Below are positions 32,391-40,331 of a DNA stretch of 61,913 nucleotides, one piece after another; the stretch's first letter is position 1; each line of letters starts with the position of its first letter. The notes beneath the pieces were generated by a model, which was given only the letters and a program-made list of their open reading frames with translations, was not told the DNA's origin and ran no database searches. This stretch comes from an uncultured Clostridia bacterium (GTDB lineage: Bacteria; Bacillota; Clostridia; Christensenellales; Borkfalkiaceae): contig CANOUP010000009.1 in NCBI GenBank assembly GCA_947570625.1, positions 1-61,913 of the forward strand, in the 5' to 3' direction. The position numbers and the translations under genes are program-made.

Positions 32391-33876
32391 GTTTATTGAT
32401 ATTTGTGTTATCCTCGTCATCGTATGTTTTCGGCTTATTGACAACAATTTTATCGCCTTGCTTTTCGCCCTCGAATTGGAAGCGCCCGCCCGCGTCGTAA
32501 AAATTCTTTTCGTCGCCGGAGTATACTTCTTGCCCGTAACCGTGACTGTCGGTATATGTATATTTGTCCTTTTTGTAATAATCGTCGGTAGGCGAGGAGT
32601 TCAGGCGTGTTCTGCGGGAGTCATTGATATTGTAATCGGTAACGCTCTCGATAACGTCGGATAAAAAGCTCTTTTCGGCGTAATAGCCTTTAACTTCTTC
32701 CAGCGCCTCGAAGCCGTAACCTTCGGGTATGACGAGTTTTGTGTTCATTAAAGAGGGGACGGCCGCGGAAGCGAGCGCAAGCGCCATTGCGTACGGCTCG
32801 CAAACGAATGCAAGCATAACGGTTATAAACACTTCGGCGGCGGTTTCCTTGCCCTTAGTTTTAAATTCGGCGTCAAGCGCTTTCTTGTTTTCGGCGGTTA
32901 ATTTGCTCCTTGTCTTGTTGAGCGCCGTTTTTACAAAGTGCCTTCTCATACACAGCGTGCAGAATACGACATAGCCGGCAACAATAATGATTATGCCCGC
33001 GACGGCGCTGGCTAACACTGCTATTAAAATGCCTAACATTAACGACGCCAACAGCCCGAGCATAAAGTACAGCGTGTTTTTGCGCGTTTTGGCAAGCCAG
33101 AGATTCATACCTATGCCCAGAACCAGCAATTCGTCCTGCGGGGCTTGACTGATGTATTCTTTCCATTCTTTATCGGGTATGGATATGATTTTGAGGGAAG
33201 CGTCGTCGGCAAAACGGTTTCTTTCTTCGGTTTTTACGTCAGCGAAGGGTTCGCACCCGAGCAGACCGCCGAATAGCGCAAAAAGCCCGACAGCGCCTAT
33301 TGAAAGGATTGCGCCTATAATTACGCTTAAAACGTTTGCCCATTCTTTCTTTTTGCCGGCCGCCGCGCAGACAAATGCAAGTACGTCGAGAATTATCATT
33401 AGAATAACGGGTGCTATAAGCTTAGCAAATCCTATTTTGGTGATAAATATAAACATCAAAATAGTTATTATAAGCATTAAAATTGCGAAAGTCAGCCTCA
33501 GTCCGAAACCGGGGGCTTTTTTCTTTTTTTCGTCGCGTGCGGGATTGTCTATTGCCTTGTTGCCGAGTACTCCGCCGACCACTCCGAATATGCCTATAAG
33601 CGCTAAGCAAAATATTGCGCTTATGCCTATTACGAGTTTGTTGCCCCATTTGCAGGTTCTGCCCTTTACCGTTCCGACCAAGCCGAGCGCCGTTAATACT
33701 CCGCCGAATACGGCAAGACACGTGAACAAGCTTCCCCAAAAGGTTCCGTTTTCTCCGCAGAAAAAGTATATTCCCATAACAAGACCGCTTATCGATAATC
33801 CCAGTATGAAAAAGATAAACGTGAGCCTAAGCCCGAAGCCCGAAAGATGTTTTTCATGCAAGTTGTTTTGTTCCAT
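32374..33876 (-). CDS. Multi-pass membrane protein with internal duplication
   Basis: 500 residues from ATG 33876, preceded by ACGGAGG; the longer frame runs into the leader RNA. Two related membrane blocks open with the same GFGLRLTF motif (about residues 12-105 and 125-215), each with three to four helices and ending in a glycine-rich helix (GVVGGVLGNK and FGGLLGCEP): an internal duplication. A loop of about 45 residues, two more helices (about 260-305) and a further hydrophobic pair near 345-375 follow, then an acidic, Asn/Asp-rich C-terminal tail of about 100 residues. I do not recognise the family. The leader carries a rod-shaped RNA and a terminator. Confidence 0.75.
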   Translation of the reverse strand: MEQNNLHEKHLSGFGLRLTFIFFILGLSISGLVMGIYFFCGENGTFWGSLFTCLAVFGGVLTALGLVGTVKGRTCKWGNKLVIGISAIFCLALIGIFGVVGGVLGNKAIDNPARDEKKKKAPGFGLRLTFAILMLIITILMFIFITKIGFAKLIAPVILMIILDVLAFVCAAAGKKKEWANVLSVIIGAILSIGAVGLFALFGGLLGCEPFADVKTEERNRFADDASLKIISIPDKEWKEYISQAPQDELLVLGIGMNLWLAKTRKNTLYFMLGLLASLMLGILIAVLASAVAGIIIIVAGYVVFCTLCMRRHFVKTALNKTRSKLTAENKKALDAEFKTKGKETAAEVFITVMLAFVCEPYAMALALASAAVPSLMNTKLVIPEGYGFEALEEVKGYYAEKSFLSDVIESVTDYNINDSRRTRLNSSPTDDYYKKDKYTYTDSHGYGQEVYSGDEKNFYDAGGRFQFEGEKQGDKIVVNKPKTYDDEDNTNINKLDNDK

Positions 33877-33889
33877 TGAATACCTCCGT

Positions 33890-34030
33890 AAAATAAAAGT
33901 GCGCTCCAACCGTGGAACGCACTCCAACTGTACACTCCGCGATTGTCGCTACACAATTACGCAAACAGGAAATATAGAGAGGTACTAATTGGTTATACCA
34001 CTCCTGATTGCGCGATTAAAATTGTGTAGC
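33890..34030 (-). ncRNA. Structured leader RNA with terminator, unknown class
   Basis: The predicted transcript starts at about 34030, exactly at the 5' arm of a long rod: GCTACACAATT (34020-34030) pairs with AATTGTGTAGC (33948-33958); inside, CGCAATCAGG (34003-34012) pairs with CCTGTTTGCG (33960-33969) around one mismatch; at the tip GAG and GGTA pair with TACC and CTC (33977-34003). A short hairpin GCGA-CAA-TCGC follows, then a 10-bp terminator stem (33899-33908 with 33913-33922, loop 4 nt) and TTTTATTTT, directly before ACGGAGG and the ATG. It fits a riboswitch-like attenuator or a stand-alone RNA of about 140 nt. No known riboswitch motif is recognised. Confidence 0.6.
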
Positions 34031-34036
34031 AAGCTA

Positions 34037-34065
34037 ATCATAACACAAACGTGCCGTAAATGCAA
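34037..34065 (-). promoter_or_regulatory. Promoter of the structured leader
   Basis: On the minus strand TTGCAT (34060-34065), 17-bp spacer, TATGAT (34037-34042); start of transcription near 34030. Confidence 0.75.
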
Positions 34066-34101
34066 TACTTTTTCAGGAAAGAAATGCTATTTGACAAACA
34101 G

Positions 34102-34130
34102 TTGACTGAATAACGCAAATTTGTTATAAT
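34102..34130 (+). promoter_or_regulatory. Promoter of the redox membrane operon
   Basis: TTGACT (34102-34107), 17-bp spacer, TATAAT (34125-34130), then ACGGAGG and ATG at 34147. It is divergent from the leader promoter 34037-34065. Confidence 0.85.
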
Positions 34131-34146
34131 ATATACGGAGGCGCGT

Positions 34147-34965
34147 ATGAGTGAAAAGACTTGCAAAACAGTGCGTTTAAGCTTTTCGGCTGTACTTGCC
34201 GTAATGACGGTTATAGTTGGCGCTCTGTTTATATGGCAGGTGCTCGAACTGTATCTTACGGGAGTTGCCGAAGGCAAAGTAATTATATATACGCCCGAAG
34301 AAGTTAAACTGAGGGTGTCCCGCATTTCGCCCGCTTTCTGGCTGTGGATAGCAATGATTTTTGCGGGCTTTATTGTATGGGAAGTCTTTCCCGTAAAGCA
34401 AAAGAGAAAGGCGTGGAACGACCCGCGCTATGCTTTAAGGCGCCTTAAAAAACGTTTGCCCGCCTCTGCGGAGGGCGAACTTTCGCAATCGCTCGACTAT
34501 ATCAGGCGCGGGGACAGGCTGTTTAAAATTCTTTGGCTGTGCCTCGGCGTTTTATCGCTGACGGGCATAATTTATTCGATTGTATACCTTGCGATACCCT
34601 CGCATTTCCCCAAAACCAACGTGACGCACGAGGTGCTTAATATGTCCGCCAACGTTTTTCCGTGGGCTATAGCCGTGTTCGCGTGTGCGTGCGGTATATG
34701 CGTTTACGAGGGTATTTTTGCAAAACGCGCGCTTCCGCACGCTAAAAAGCTTGCCGCAGGCAACAAACCCGCGGAAAAAGTTTACACCGGCTTTTATGCA
34801 AAGGTTATGTACGTTGTAAGGCATAAGTATTTCAAGCCCGCCGTAAGGATTGCCTTGGGCGCGGTTGCTGTTTCGTTTATAATAGCGGGCATATGCAACG
34901 GCAATATGTCGCGCATACTCGAAAAGGCTGTGAATATCTGTATGGAGTGTATCGGTCTTGGTTAA
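34147..34965 (+). CDS. Multi-pass membrane protein with C-terminal CXXC tail
   Basis: 272 residues with about five to six membrane helices (near 13-33, 58-76, 122-145, 165-190, 236-255). It ends NICMECIGLG. This closing CxxCIGLG is the invariant motif of the CD1871A-type CXXC small proteins of clostridia, normally about 45 residues and encoded beside a 4Fe-4S membrane ferredoxin, which is exactly what follows here. So this appears to be a longer form with that motif appended to a membrane domain. The cysteine pair could carry electrons or a thiol-disulfide across the membrane to the next gene product. It overlaps the next gene by 8 bp. The family link is from memory of the motif. Confidence 0.75.
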   Translation: MSEKTCKTVRLSFSAVLAVMTVIVGALFIWQVLELYLTGVAEGKVIIYTPEEVKLRVSRISPAFWLWIAMIFAGFIVWEVFPVKQKRKAWNDPRYALRRLKKRLPASAEGELSQSLDYIRRGDRLFKILWLCLGVLSLTGIIYSIVYLAIPSHFPKTNVTHEVLNMSANVFPWAIAVFACACGICVYEGIFAKRALPHAKKLAAGNKPAEKVYTGFYAKVMYVVRHKYFKPAVRIALGAVAVSFIIAGICNGNMSRILEKAVNICMECIGLG

Positions 34966-36568
34966 GGTTAAAAATTTCTTTATAAAAACAGGGCGGTGGT
35001 TTAAAAACCACGCTCCTTCCAAACGCAGACTGATACAGCTGTATGCGGCGCTGTTGACCAACGCGAACATAAAGGGTATCGTAAACGGAAGGATAAACAC
35101 GGGCAACAACAAAAATATGTGCGTGCCCGGGCTCAACTGCTATTCCTGCCCCGGCGCGGTCGGGTCGTGCCCTTTGGGCGCTTTGCAGGATTCGCTGGCG
35201 CAGTCCAACGAGCGCGCGCCCTTCTACATACTGGGTATTCTCGCGCTGTTCGGACTGTTGTTTGCAAGGACGATATGCGGTTTCTTCTGTCCCGTCGGGT
35301 TAGGGCAGGACCTGCTTTACAAGATAAAGACGCCTAAGGTGAAGAAGAGCAGGTTCACGCGTTTGCTGTCGTATTTCAAATACGTGCTGCTGGCTGTGTT
35401 CGTAATTGCAATTCCGCTGATTTACAACGGAATACCCGCATTCTGTAAATACGTATGTCCCGCGGGAACGCTGGGCGGGGGCGTGCTTCTTTTATGGCAC
35501 CCCGGCAACGCAGGGTTCTACGATTCGCTTACCTATCTGTTTACCTGGAAGTTTGCGCTTCTCGTCGCGATAATAGTGCTTTGCATTTTCTTTTACAGGT
35601 TCTTCTGTCGTTTCGTTTGCCCGCTCGGCGCGATATACGGCTTCTTCAACAGGATTGCGCTTATCGGCGTCAAGCTCGACAGGGATAAATGCGTGGATTG
35701 CGGACTCTGTATTTCCACCTGTAAAATGGATATAAAGCACGTCGGCGACCACGAATGCATAAACTGCGGCGACTGTATCCCTGCGTGTCCCACAAAAGCT
35801 ATTACCTGGAAGGGGTCGAAGATATTCCTGCACGGAATAACTCCTCCCGAACCGCAAGAAGAGTTAAAGCCCCTCGCCGTGACGGAAAACAATGTTGTTG
35901 CCGAAACAAAAAATTACGAAGAGGAGCTTGCCGTATATAAAAAGAAGATAGACAAGAGAAGTTTCTGGCTTCAATTTTCGGCTTGGGCGGTTGCGCTTTG
36001 CGTGCTGGTATCGTCGCTGGTGTATTTCAATTTTATAGAAAAGACGGAATATGTTGCGACCTACGGAGTGGGCGATACGTGCCCCGACTTCACGCTTGAA
36101 CAGGTGTACAGGACGGCGGGCTCGCTTGACGAAAACGGAAATCTTTTAGAGGACTTCACGCTTTCGGATTACAGGGGCAAGGTGGTGGTGCTTAACTTCT
36201 GGTATACGACCTGCGACCCGTGCAAAGAAGAGCTTCCCGATTTCGCCGAAATACAGGCGGACGAGAAGTACAGCGATAAAATCGTTACGGCGGTAATACA
36301 TTCCGCAAGCAGTCACGAGGCAAGCGCAAAGGCGGTGCAGAACGTGATTGACAAGGCGCTTCAAGCTTCCGACTGGGATTTGATATTCACGCACGATACC
36401 GACGAAATAAACGTGTACGGTATGCTGGGCGGAAAACAGGCTTTCCCGATGACGGTAATACTCGACGCGAACGGAGTTATAACGTTTACCTGGGAGAACA
36501 AGATTAATCCCGTTTACCTTCGCGAAAAGATAGACGAAGCGTTGGCAATCGAATATAAAGGCAATTAA
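34958..36568 (+). CDS. NapH-like membrane ferredoxin fused to TlpA thioredoxin
   Basis: 536 residues starting at TTG, with GGAG 10 nt upstream and an 8-bp overlap with the previous gene. The N-terminal membrane part has about four helices with cysteine motifs typical of NapH/NosR-type ferredoxins (CVPGLNCYSCPGAVGSCPLG, residues 55-74; CGFFCPVG 107-114; CKYVCPAG 163-170; CRFVCPLG 217-224). Two classical 4Fe-4S motifs follow (CVDCGLCISTC 245-255; CINCGDCIPAC 267-277). After another helix (about 338-360) comes an outside-facing TlpA-type thioredoxin domain with CDPC (Cys419, Cys422). One chain could thus pass electrons from cytosolic Fe-S centres to an extracytoplasmic disulfide. The direction and partner are inferred. 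Confidence 0.88.
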   Translation: MVKVKNFFIKTGRWFKNHAPSKRRLIQLYAALLTNANIKGIVNGRINTGNNKNMCVPGLNCYSCPGAVGSCPLGALQDSLAQSNERAPFYILGILALFGLLFARTICGFFCPVGLGQDLLYKIKTPKVKKSRFTRLLSYFKYVLLAVFVIAIPLIYNGIPAFCKYVCPAGTLGGGVLLLWHPGNAGFYDSLTYLFTWKFALLVAIIVLCIFFYRFFCRFVCPLGAIYGFFNRIALIGVKLDRDKCVDCGLCISTCKMDIKHVGDHECINCGDCIPACPTKAITWKGSKIFLHGITPPEPQEELKPLAVTENNVVAETKNYEEELAVYKKKIDKRSFWLQFSAWAVALCVLVSSLVYFNFIEKTEYVATYGVGDTCPDFTLEQVYRTAGSLDENGNLLEDFTLSDYRGKVVVLNFWYTTCDPCKEELPDFAEIQADEKYSDKIVTAVIHSASSHEASAKAVQNVIDKALQASDWDLIFTHDTDEINVYGMLGGKQAFPMTVILDANGVITFTWENKINPVYLREKIDEALAIEYKGN

Positions 36569-36573
36569 TGTAA

Positions 36574-36600
36574 ACCGCCCCGCGCTGAGCGCGGGGCGGT
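36574..36600. terminator. GC-rich hairpin terminator 1
   Basis: Stem accgccccgcgc (36574-36585) with gcgcggggcggt (36589-36600), loop tga. It has weak U-runs on both sides and works in tandem with the next one between convergent units. Confidence 0.75.
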
Positions 36601-36610
36601 TATAAAGTTA

Positions 36611-36643
36611 AGCGGGCACGGCGTCAGCCGTGCCCGCTTTTTG
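36611..36643. terminator. GC-rich hairpin terminator 2
   Basis: Stem agcgggcacggc (36611-36622) with gccgtgcccgct (36627-36638), loop gtca, T-run ttttt on the plus strand. Confidence 0.85.
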
Positions 36644-36648
36644 ATTTG

Positions 36649-37071
36649 TTAAGCCTTTTTAAGGGTTATCGTAGTACTGCTGGGTTTGGTTACGTAAGCG
36701 TAATCGTAAGTGTAACCTTCGGGTGCGTAGTTAACCTGTATTTTGAACTTCTCGCCTTCATTAAGGGTTACGGGAGGTTTTTCCAGAGTCGCCTGTCCGT
36801 TGGCGTCAAGCTTTTTCGTGTCGTAGCACGTTCCCGTTTCGCCGTTGGCTTTGACGATGCAAATCTGCACTTCGACGTATTTGACTTCTTCGTCGTATTC
36901 GTTGTATCCGTCCTTGGTTCCGTCAACCGCTTTTCCGTCGGGATAAGTTACCGTAACAGTGTAACCGTTTGCTTCCTCGTCGCCGCCGCACGCCGAAAGG
37001 CATAAGCCGAGGCACAGGGCGCAAACCGTTACTGCAAGCAATACCGCAACGCGTTTGAAAATGTTCTGCAT
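36649..37071 (-). CDS. Small lipoprotein with beta-sandwich-like domain
   Basis: 140 residues. Lipoprotein signal peptide with LSAC (Cys28). The mature part, about 110 residues, reads as one Ig/CNA-B-like beta domain (YTVTVTYPDGKAVDGTKDGY, VEVQICIVKANGETGTCYDT, YTYDYAYVTKPSSTTITLKK). Its TVTYPDGK opening resembles the N-terminal domain of the TlpA lipoprotein encoded just upstream (KVRSLGGLGLSNVEVNLLKN). AAAAGGAG precedes the ATG, 31 bp after the upstream stop. It is probably an accessory of the TlpA lipoprotein. Confidence 0.75.
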   Translation of the reverse strand: MQNIFKRVAVLLAVTVCALCLGLCLSACGGDEEANGYTVTVTYPDGKAVDGTKDGYNEYDEEVKYVEVQICIVKANGETGTCYDTKKLDANGQATLEKPPVTLNEGEKFKIQVNYAPEGYTYDYAYVTKPSSTTITLKKA

Positions 37072-37102
37072 TATTAAAATCTCCTTTTATTATATTTAGG
37101 TT

Positions 37103-40057
37103 TTAAATACCGAAATGCTGGTAGTAAGTTGCAACCGACAGCCAGTAATTCTTATCGTAGCCGTCCTTGTCGCCTCTCCAATACAGTACGTCGGAAATAA
37201 TCTGAACAAGGTCCCAGCTCGCTTCCGTCATTCCGTAAAGCTCTTCGCCTTCGCTCTTGCCTTCAATCGAGCGGTTGTAATATTCCTTAATTTTATCGGT
37301 GTAATCGCGCTGACCGAACGGGCGGAGGTTGAACAAGCCGTCGTCAATCATCTTTTTAAGCGAGTGACCCATAATGTGGAAATAGTTCGCGTTTACGAAG
37401 TCGATATAAATGGGGGAACCGAATTCGTTGTTTTCGTGTGCGTAGAAGCAGTCTGAATCACTGTCGTAAGCAACGGGTATAGCGTCGTAAACATAGTCGA
37501 TAATCTGGTCGTTTTCGTCGGTGATGCCCACAAACGAACCGCTTATCGAACATACGCGAAGCCAGTCGTAGCTTTCTCCCATATACTTAATGGAGAAGTC
37601 GTATTTTCCTTCCGCGCCCGACATAAACTGACGGAGTTGGAGATAGATTGTTTCGCCTTTTTCGAGAGTAACGAACCCGTAGAAGTTGGCTAATTCTTCG
37701 TAATGGTTATACGAAAGTTCGTAACCGTTATCCTTGGGCGTAGCAACAATTTCGGATTTTTCCATGGCGTCGTACGAGAAGTTGTCGTCGATGATTGCAA
37801 AGTCTTCGTAGTCGCCGTTTCCGTCGGGTCTGTAAAGTATAACTTGGGGGTCGGTTTCGGTTTTGACGTCGTAGCGCGAACGCAGTTCGTATACGCCCGT
37901 TTGGGGAACTGTGAATTTATAGAAGATACCGCCTCCCGTGCCCATATTTGTCTTTTCGATATTTACGTGGTTGGGGAAGGGGTTTTCCGGGTCGTCAGTC
38001 TGAACCGCCGTAAACGCGTTCATGAAGAACATACCTTTTATGGGGTCGTCGTGTACGAAGCAGGGTTTCTTTACTTGCTGTTCGTTTCCGTCTTCGTCCT
38101 TGACGGTTTCCCAGTGTTCGTAATTTTCGCTGTTGTAGTGCTGGAAGAAATAGCACATTTCAACCCAGTCGCCGTCCTCCGATTCCTTCTGACATACGTA
38201 AGACTTGTTAAACTCTCTCATAAACGCTACGATTATGTTTTTAAGTCTTTCGGTAACGGGAAGCAGGAGGTTGTCTGAGAACTTCTGCAAATCGAGCATA
38301 TCGTTCAGGTAATCGGTGTCTTTTTTGGAGAGGTAGGTGTAAGCTATCGTTTCGTTATCTTCTTTGGTTTTGCGGTTGGACATCAGGAAATAGCTTATCC
38401 AGTAAACACAGCTGTAATAACTGCCTTCTTCGTCCTCGGGCGAGAACGAGTAAGAACCCGTGTGTTCGAACGACCAGGGGGTCTGGTCCTGCAATTCAAT
38501 CAGTAAAAGCGCGCCGTCGAATTCGGGGTTGCCGGTGTTGGCTATATGGTAGTAACCGTCATCGGGGTTGAGTACAACGTTGTCAACCGTAAGTCCTTCG
38601 TGGAATACCGAGTGCGCAACGTCAATGGCTTTGCCCGTATCCTTTGCGTTGACTACGGAAATGTTTTTGACCTTAACGAAATCGCCGTCGACGGGATTCT
38701 TTTTGGAATCGTAATACTTGATGTAGGTAAACGAAAGAGTAACGGGACCCGCCTTGTTTGCGATGTAGATGTTTTCCTGTTTCTGCCAGCCCTTCGAGTC
38801 GCCGCTTATCTGTAAAAGAGGAGTGGAACTGTCGGCAATGACGATGAAACGGTCGTAACTGTCAAGCGATTTAAGGTTATAATCGAAAGAAACCATATCG
38901 CCGAAATCGAGGTCGAGCGTAAGGTAGATTATCGAGTAAGAGGGGTCCTGACCCGAGTTCGACGCCGTCATATAGGTATAATCTTCGTCGTTTTCTACTA
39001 CCCACGGCCAGTTGTAAACTTTGTCTTTGTCGCTTGTTTCGGTTTCGAACTTAACGACTTTGTTTGTCGCGTCGGGGGCAATCTGCGAGGGCATCAGGTC
39101 ATAGTTGGGATGGGCAAGGTCTGCGGGAGGTTTGATGTTTTCCTTTACCTCCTCGTCGGGGTCCTCGTCGGGAGGGGTTATGTCCTGCACGTAGTTGTCG
39201 GAAGTAAATCTTGCAAACAGCGATTTCCATACTTCCGCGCTGGTCTGCGCGCCCGCGTCCCAGTACGCTACAACGCCGTATCTGTCGATTATTACCGTGG
39301 TCGGGAAGCCCGTGACGGAGAATTTGGATATCAGCCCTTCGTCGCGTCCCATTATGAAGGAGAAGCCCTTCTGCGCGGCATAGTTCTTAACCGCCGTTGC
39401 CGAGTCCTTGGAGGGGTCGGCGAGAGCGACGACCGCAATTCTGTCAGAGAAGGCTTCGTAAGCTTCGTTCAGCGCGGGGAACTCCACGTTGCAGGGTCCG
39501 CAGGACGTAAAGAAGAAGTTGAGCACAACCGCTTTGTACTGTCCGATAAGTTCTGTCAGCAGGTATTTTTCGTCCTTTACGTCGGTGACCGAAAATTCGT
39601 GGGCGATGTCGCCTAATTTATAAACTTTGTCGGAGCTCGCCGTCGATGAAATAACGCCCGACGGTATGTTTATAACAATCTCCTTGCTTGTGCCCGTCGT
39701 GTATTTGCTGTCGGGGAGGCGGTAGCCTTCGGGAAGCGACGACTCGACTATTTGGATTTCGTAGTCGTCGGGAGAGGTGTAAAGCACCATTTCTCCGTTT
39801 CTCGAAATTCCGCCGACCGCGCGTTCGCCGTTTTTAAGAAGGTTGACTTCGACGTTGCTAAGTCCGAGCCCGCCGAGCGAACGAACCTTTATCGTGTATC
39901 GGTTTTCGTCGTTCTGTTCTTCGCCGGGAAGGATCGTTCCGCCCGTGGGATTTTTGTAATTAGGATAATCGTCTTCGCAGGCGGAAAGGGCAAGTCCCGC
40001 ACATACGGTCATGCATACCGCAAGTATGCCGATAAGGATTTTTCTCAATTTACCCAT
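37103..40057 (-). CDS. 984-residue surface lipoprotein with TlpA thioredoxin domain
   Basis: Lipoprotein signal peptide with LSAC (Cys27). An N-terminal CNA-B-like domain (about 50-135) precedes a TlpA/AhpC-type thioredoxin fold (about 145-295) with the active-site CGPC (Cys186, Cys189) in FFFTSCGPCN and the cis-Pro loop VTGFPTTVIIDRYG. The remaining about 690 residues are not recognised: a linker rich in Pro, Asp and Glu, a carbohydrate-binding-like beta region (about 330-500), a helical region and another beta-sandwich-like stretch (GGIFYKFTVPQTGVYELRSR). TlpA domains reduce or oxidise extracytoplasmic thiols; the NapH-TlpA fusion gene ending convergently at 36568 is a natural electron donor. 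AAAGGAG site. Confidence 0.8.
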   Translation of the reverse strand: MGKLRKILIGILAVCMTVCAGLALSACEDDYPNYKNPTGGTILPGEEQNDENRYTIKVRSLGGLGLSNVEVNLLKNGERAVGGISRNGEMVLYTSPDDYEIQIVESSLPEGYRLPDSKYTTGTSKEIVINIPSGVISSTASSDKVYKLGDIAHEFSVTDVKDEKYLLTELIGQYKAVVLNFFFTSCGPCNVEFPALNEAYEAFSDRIAVVALADPSKDSATAVKNYAAQKGFSFIMGRDEGLISKFSVTGFPTTVIIDRYGVVAYWDAGAQTSAEVWKSLFARFTSDNYVQDITPPDEDPDEEVKENIKPPADLAHPNYDLMPSQIAPDATNKVVKFETETSDKDKVYNWPWVVENDEDYTYMTASNSGQDPSYSIIYLTLDLDFGDMVSFDYNLKSLDSYDRFIVIADSSTPLLQISGDSKGWQKQENIYIANKAGPVTLSFTYIKYYDSKKNPVDGDFVKVKNISVVNAKDTGKAIDVAHSVFHEGLTVDNVVLNPDDGYYHIANTGNPEFDGALLLIELQDQTPWSFEHTGSYSFSPEDEEGSYYSCVYWISYFLMSNRKTKEDNETIAYTYLSKKDTDYLNDMLDLQKFSDNLLLPVTERLKNIIVAFMREFNKSYVCQKESEDGDWVEMCYFFQHYNSENYEHWETVKDEDGNEQQVKKPCFVHDDPIKGMFFMNAFTAVQTDDPENPFPNHVNIEKTNMGTGGGIFYKFTVPQTGVYELRSRYDVKTETDPQVILYRPDGNGDYEDFAIIDDNFSYDAMEKSEIVATPKDNGYELSYNHYEELANFYGFVTLEKGETIYLQLRQFMSGAEGKYDFSIKYMGESYDWLRVCSISGSFVGITDENDQIIDYVYDAIPVAYDSDSDCFYAHENNEFGSPIYIDFVNANYFHIMGHSLKKMIDDGLFNLRPFGQRDYTDKIKEYYNRSIEGKSEGEELYGMTEASWDLVQIISDVLYWRGDKDGYDKNYWLSVATYYQHFGI

Positions 40058-40152
40058 ATGTTTCTCCTTTGGCAGAGCTTATAATTACCGAATAAATAAA
40101 CGTAAAATTTATGACGTCTGCCTATAATAAAATTTTATATCTATACATTAAT

Positions 40153-40181
40153 ATAATACCACACTGCATAATTAATTGCAA
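40153..40181 (-). promoter_or_regulatory. Promoter of the TlpA lipoprotein unit
   Basis: On the minus strand TTGCAA (40176-40181), 17-bp spacer, TATTAT (40153-40158); the leader is about 90 nt. Confidence 0.65.
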
Positions 40182-40267
40182 CTAAATTGACCGTATTGTA
40201 TAAAAATGAATATGGTCTGTATATTGAATAAAAATATGGGCGCGCTTTTAAAAAAAGTGTGTTTTTT

Positions 40268-40296
40268 TTGTTTAACCGCGCGGTTAAAGTTTTATA
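40268..40296 (+). promoter_or_regulatory. Heat-shock operon promoter with palindromic operator
   Basis: TTGTTT (40268-40273), 17-bp spacer, TTTATA (40291-40296). The spacer and -35 edge hold a perfect 18-bp palindrome TTTAACCGCGCGGTTAAA (40271-40288), in the position where a bound repressor blocks RNA polymerase. It is not CIRCE (TTAGCACTC-N9-GAGTGCTAA) and not the CtsR heptad repeat (GGTCAAA). A weak ribosome site (GAGCTGAGAG) precedes grpE. The regulator is unknown. Confidence 0.65.
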
Positions 40297-40331
40297 TTAA
40301 TATTGTAGATAAATAAATTAAGAGCTGAGAG

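Noticed and set aside
33948-34030. Miniature inverted-repeat transposon for the rod-shaped repeat
   Set aside because: No target-site duplication is visible, and the element is exactly phased with a promoter, a terminator and a gene start.
40200-40331. CIRCE or CtsR operator upstream of grpE
   Set aside because: Neither TTAGCACTC-N9-GAGTGCTAA nor GGTCAAA repeats are present.
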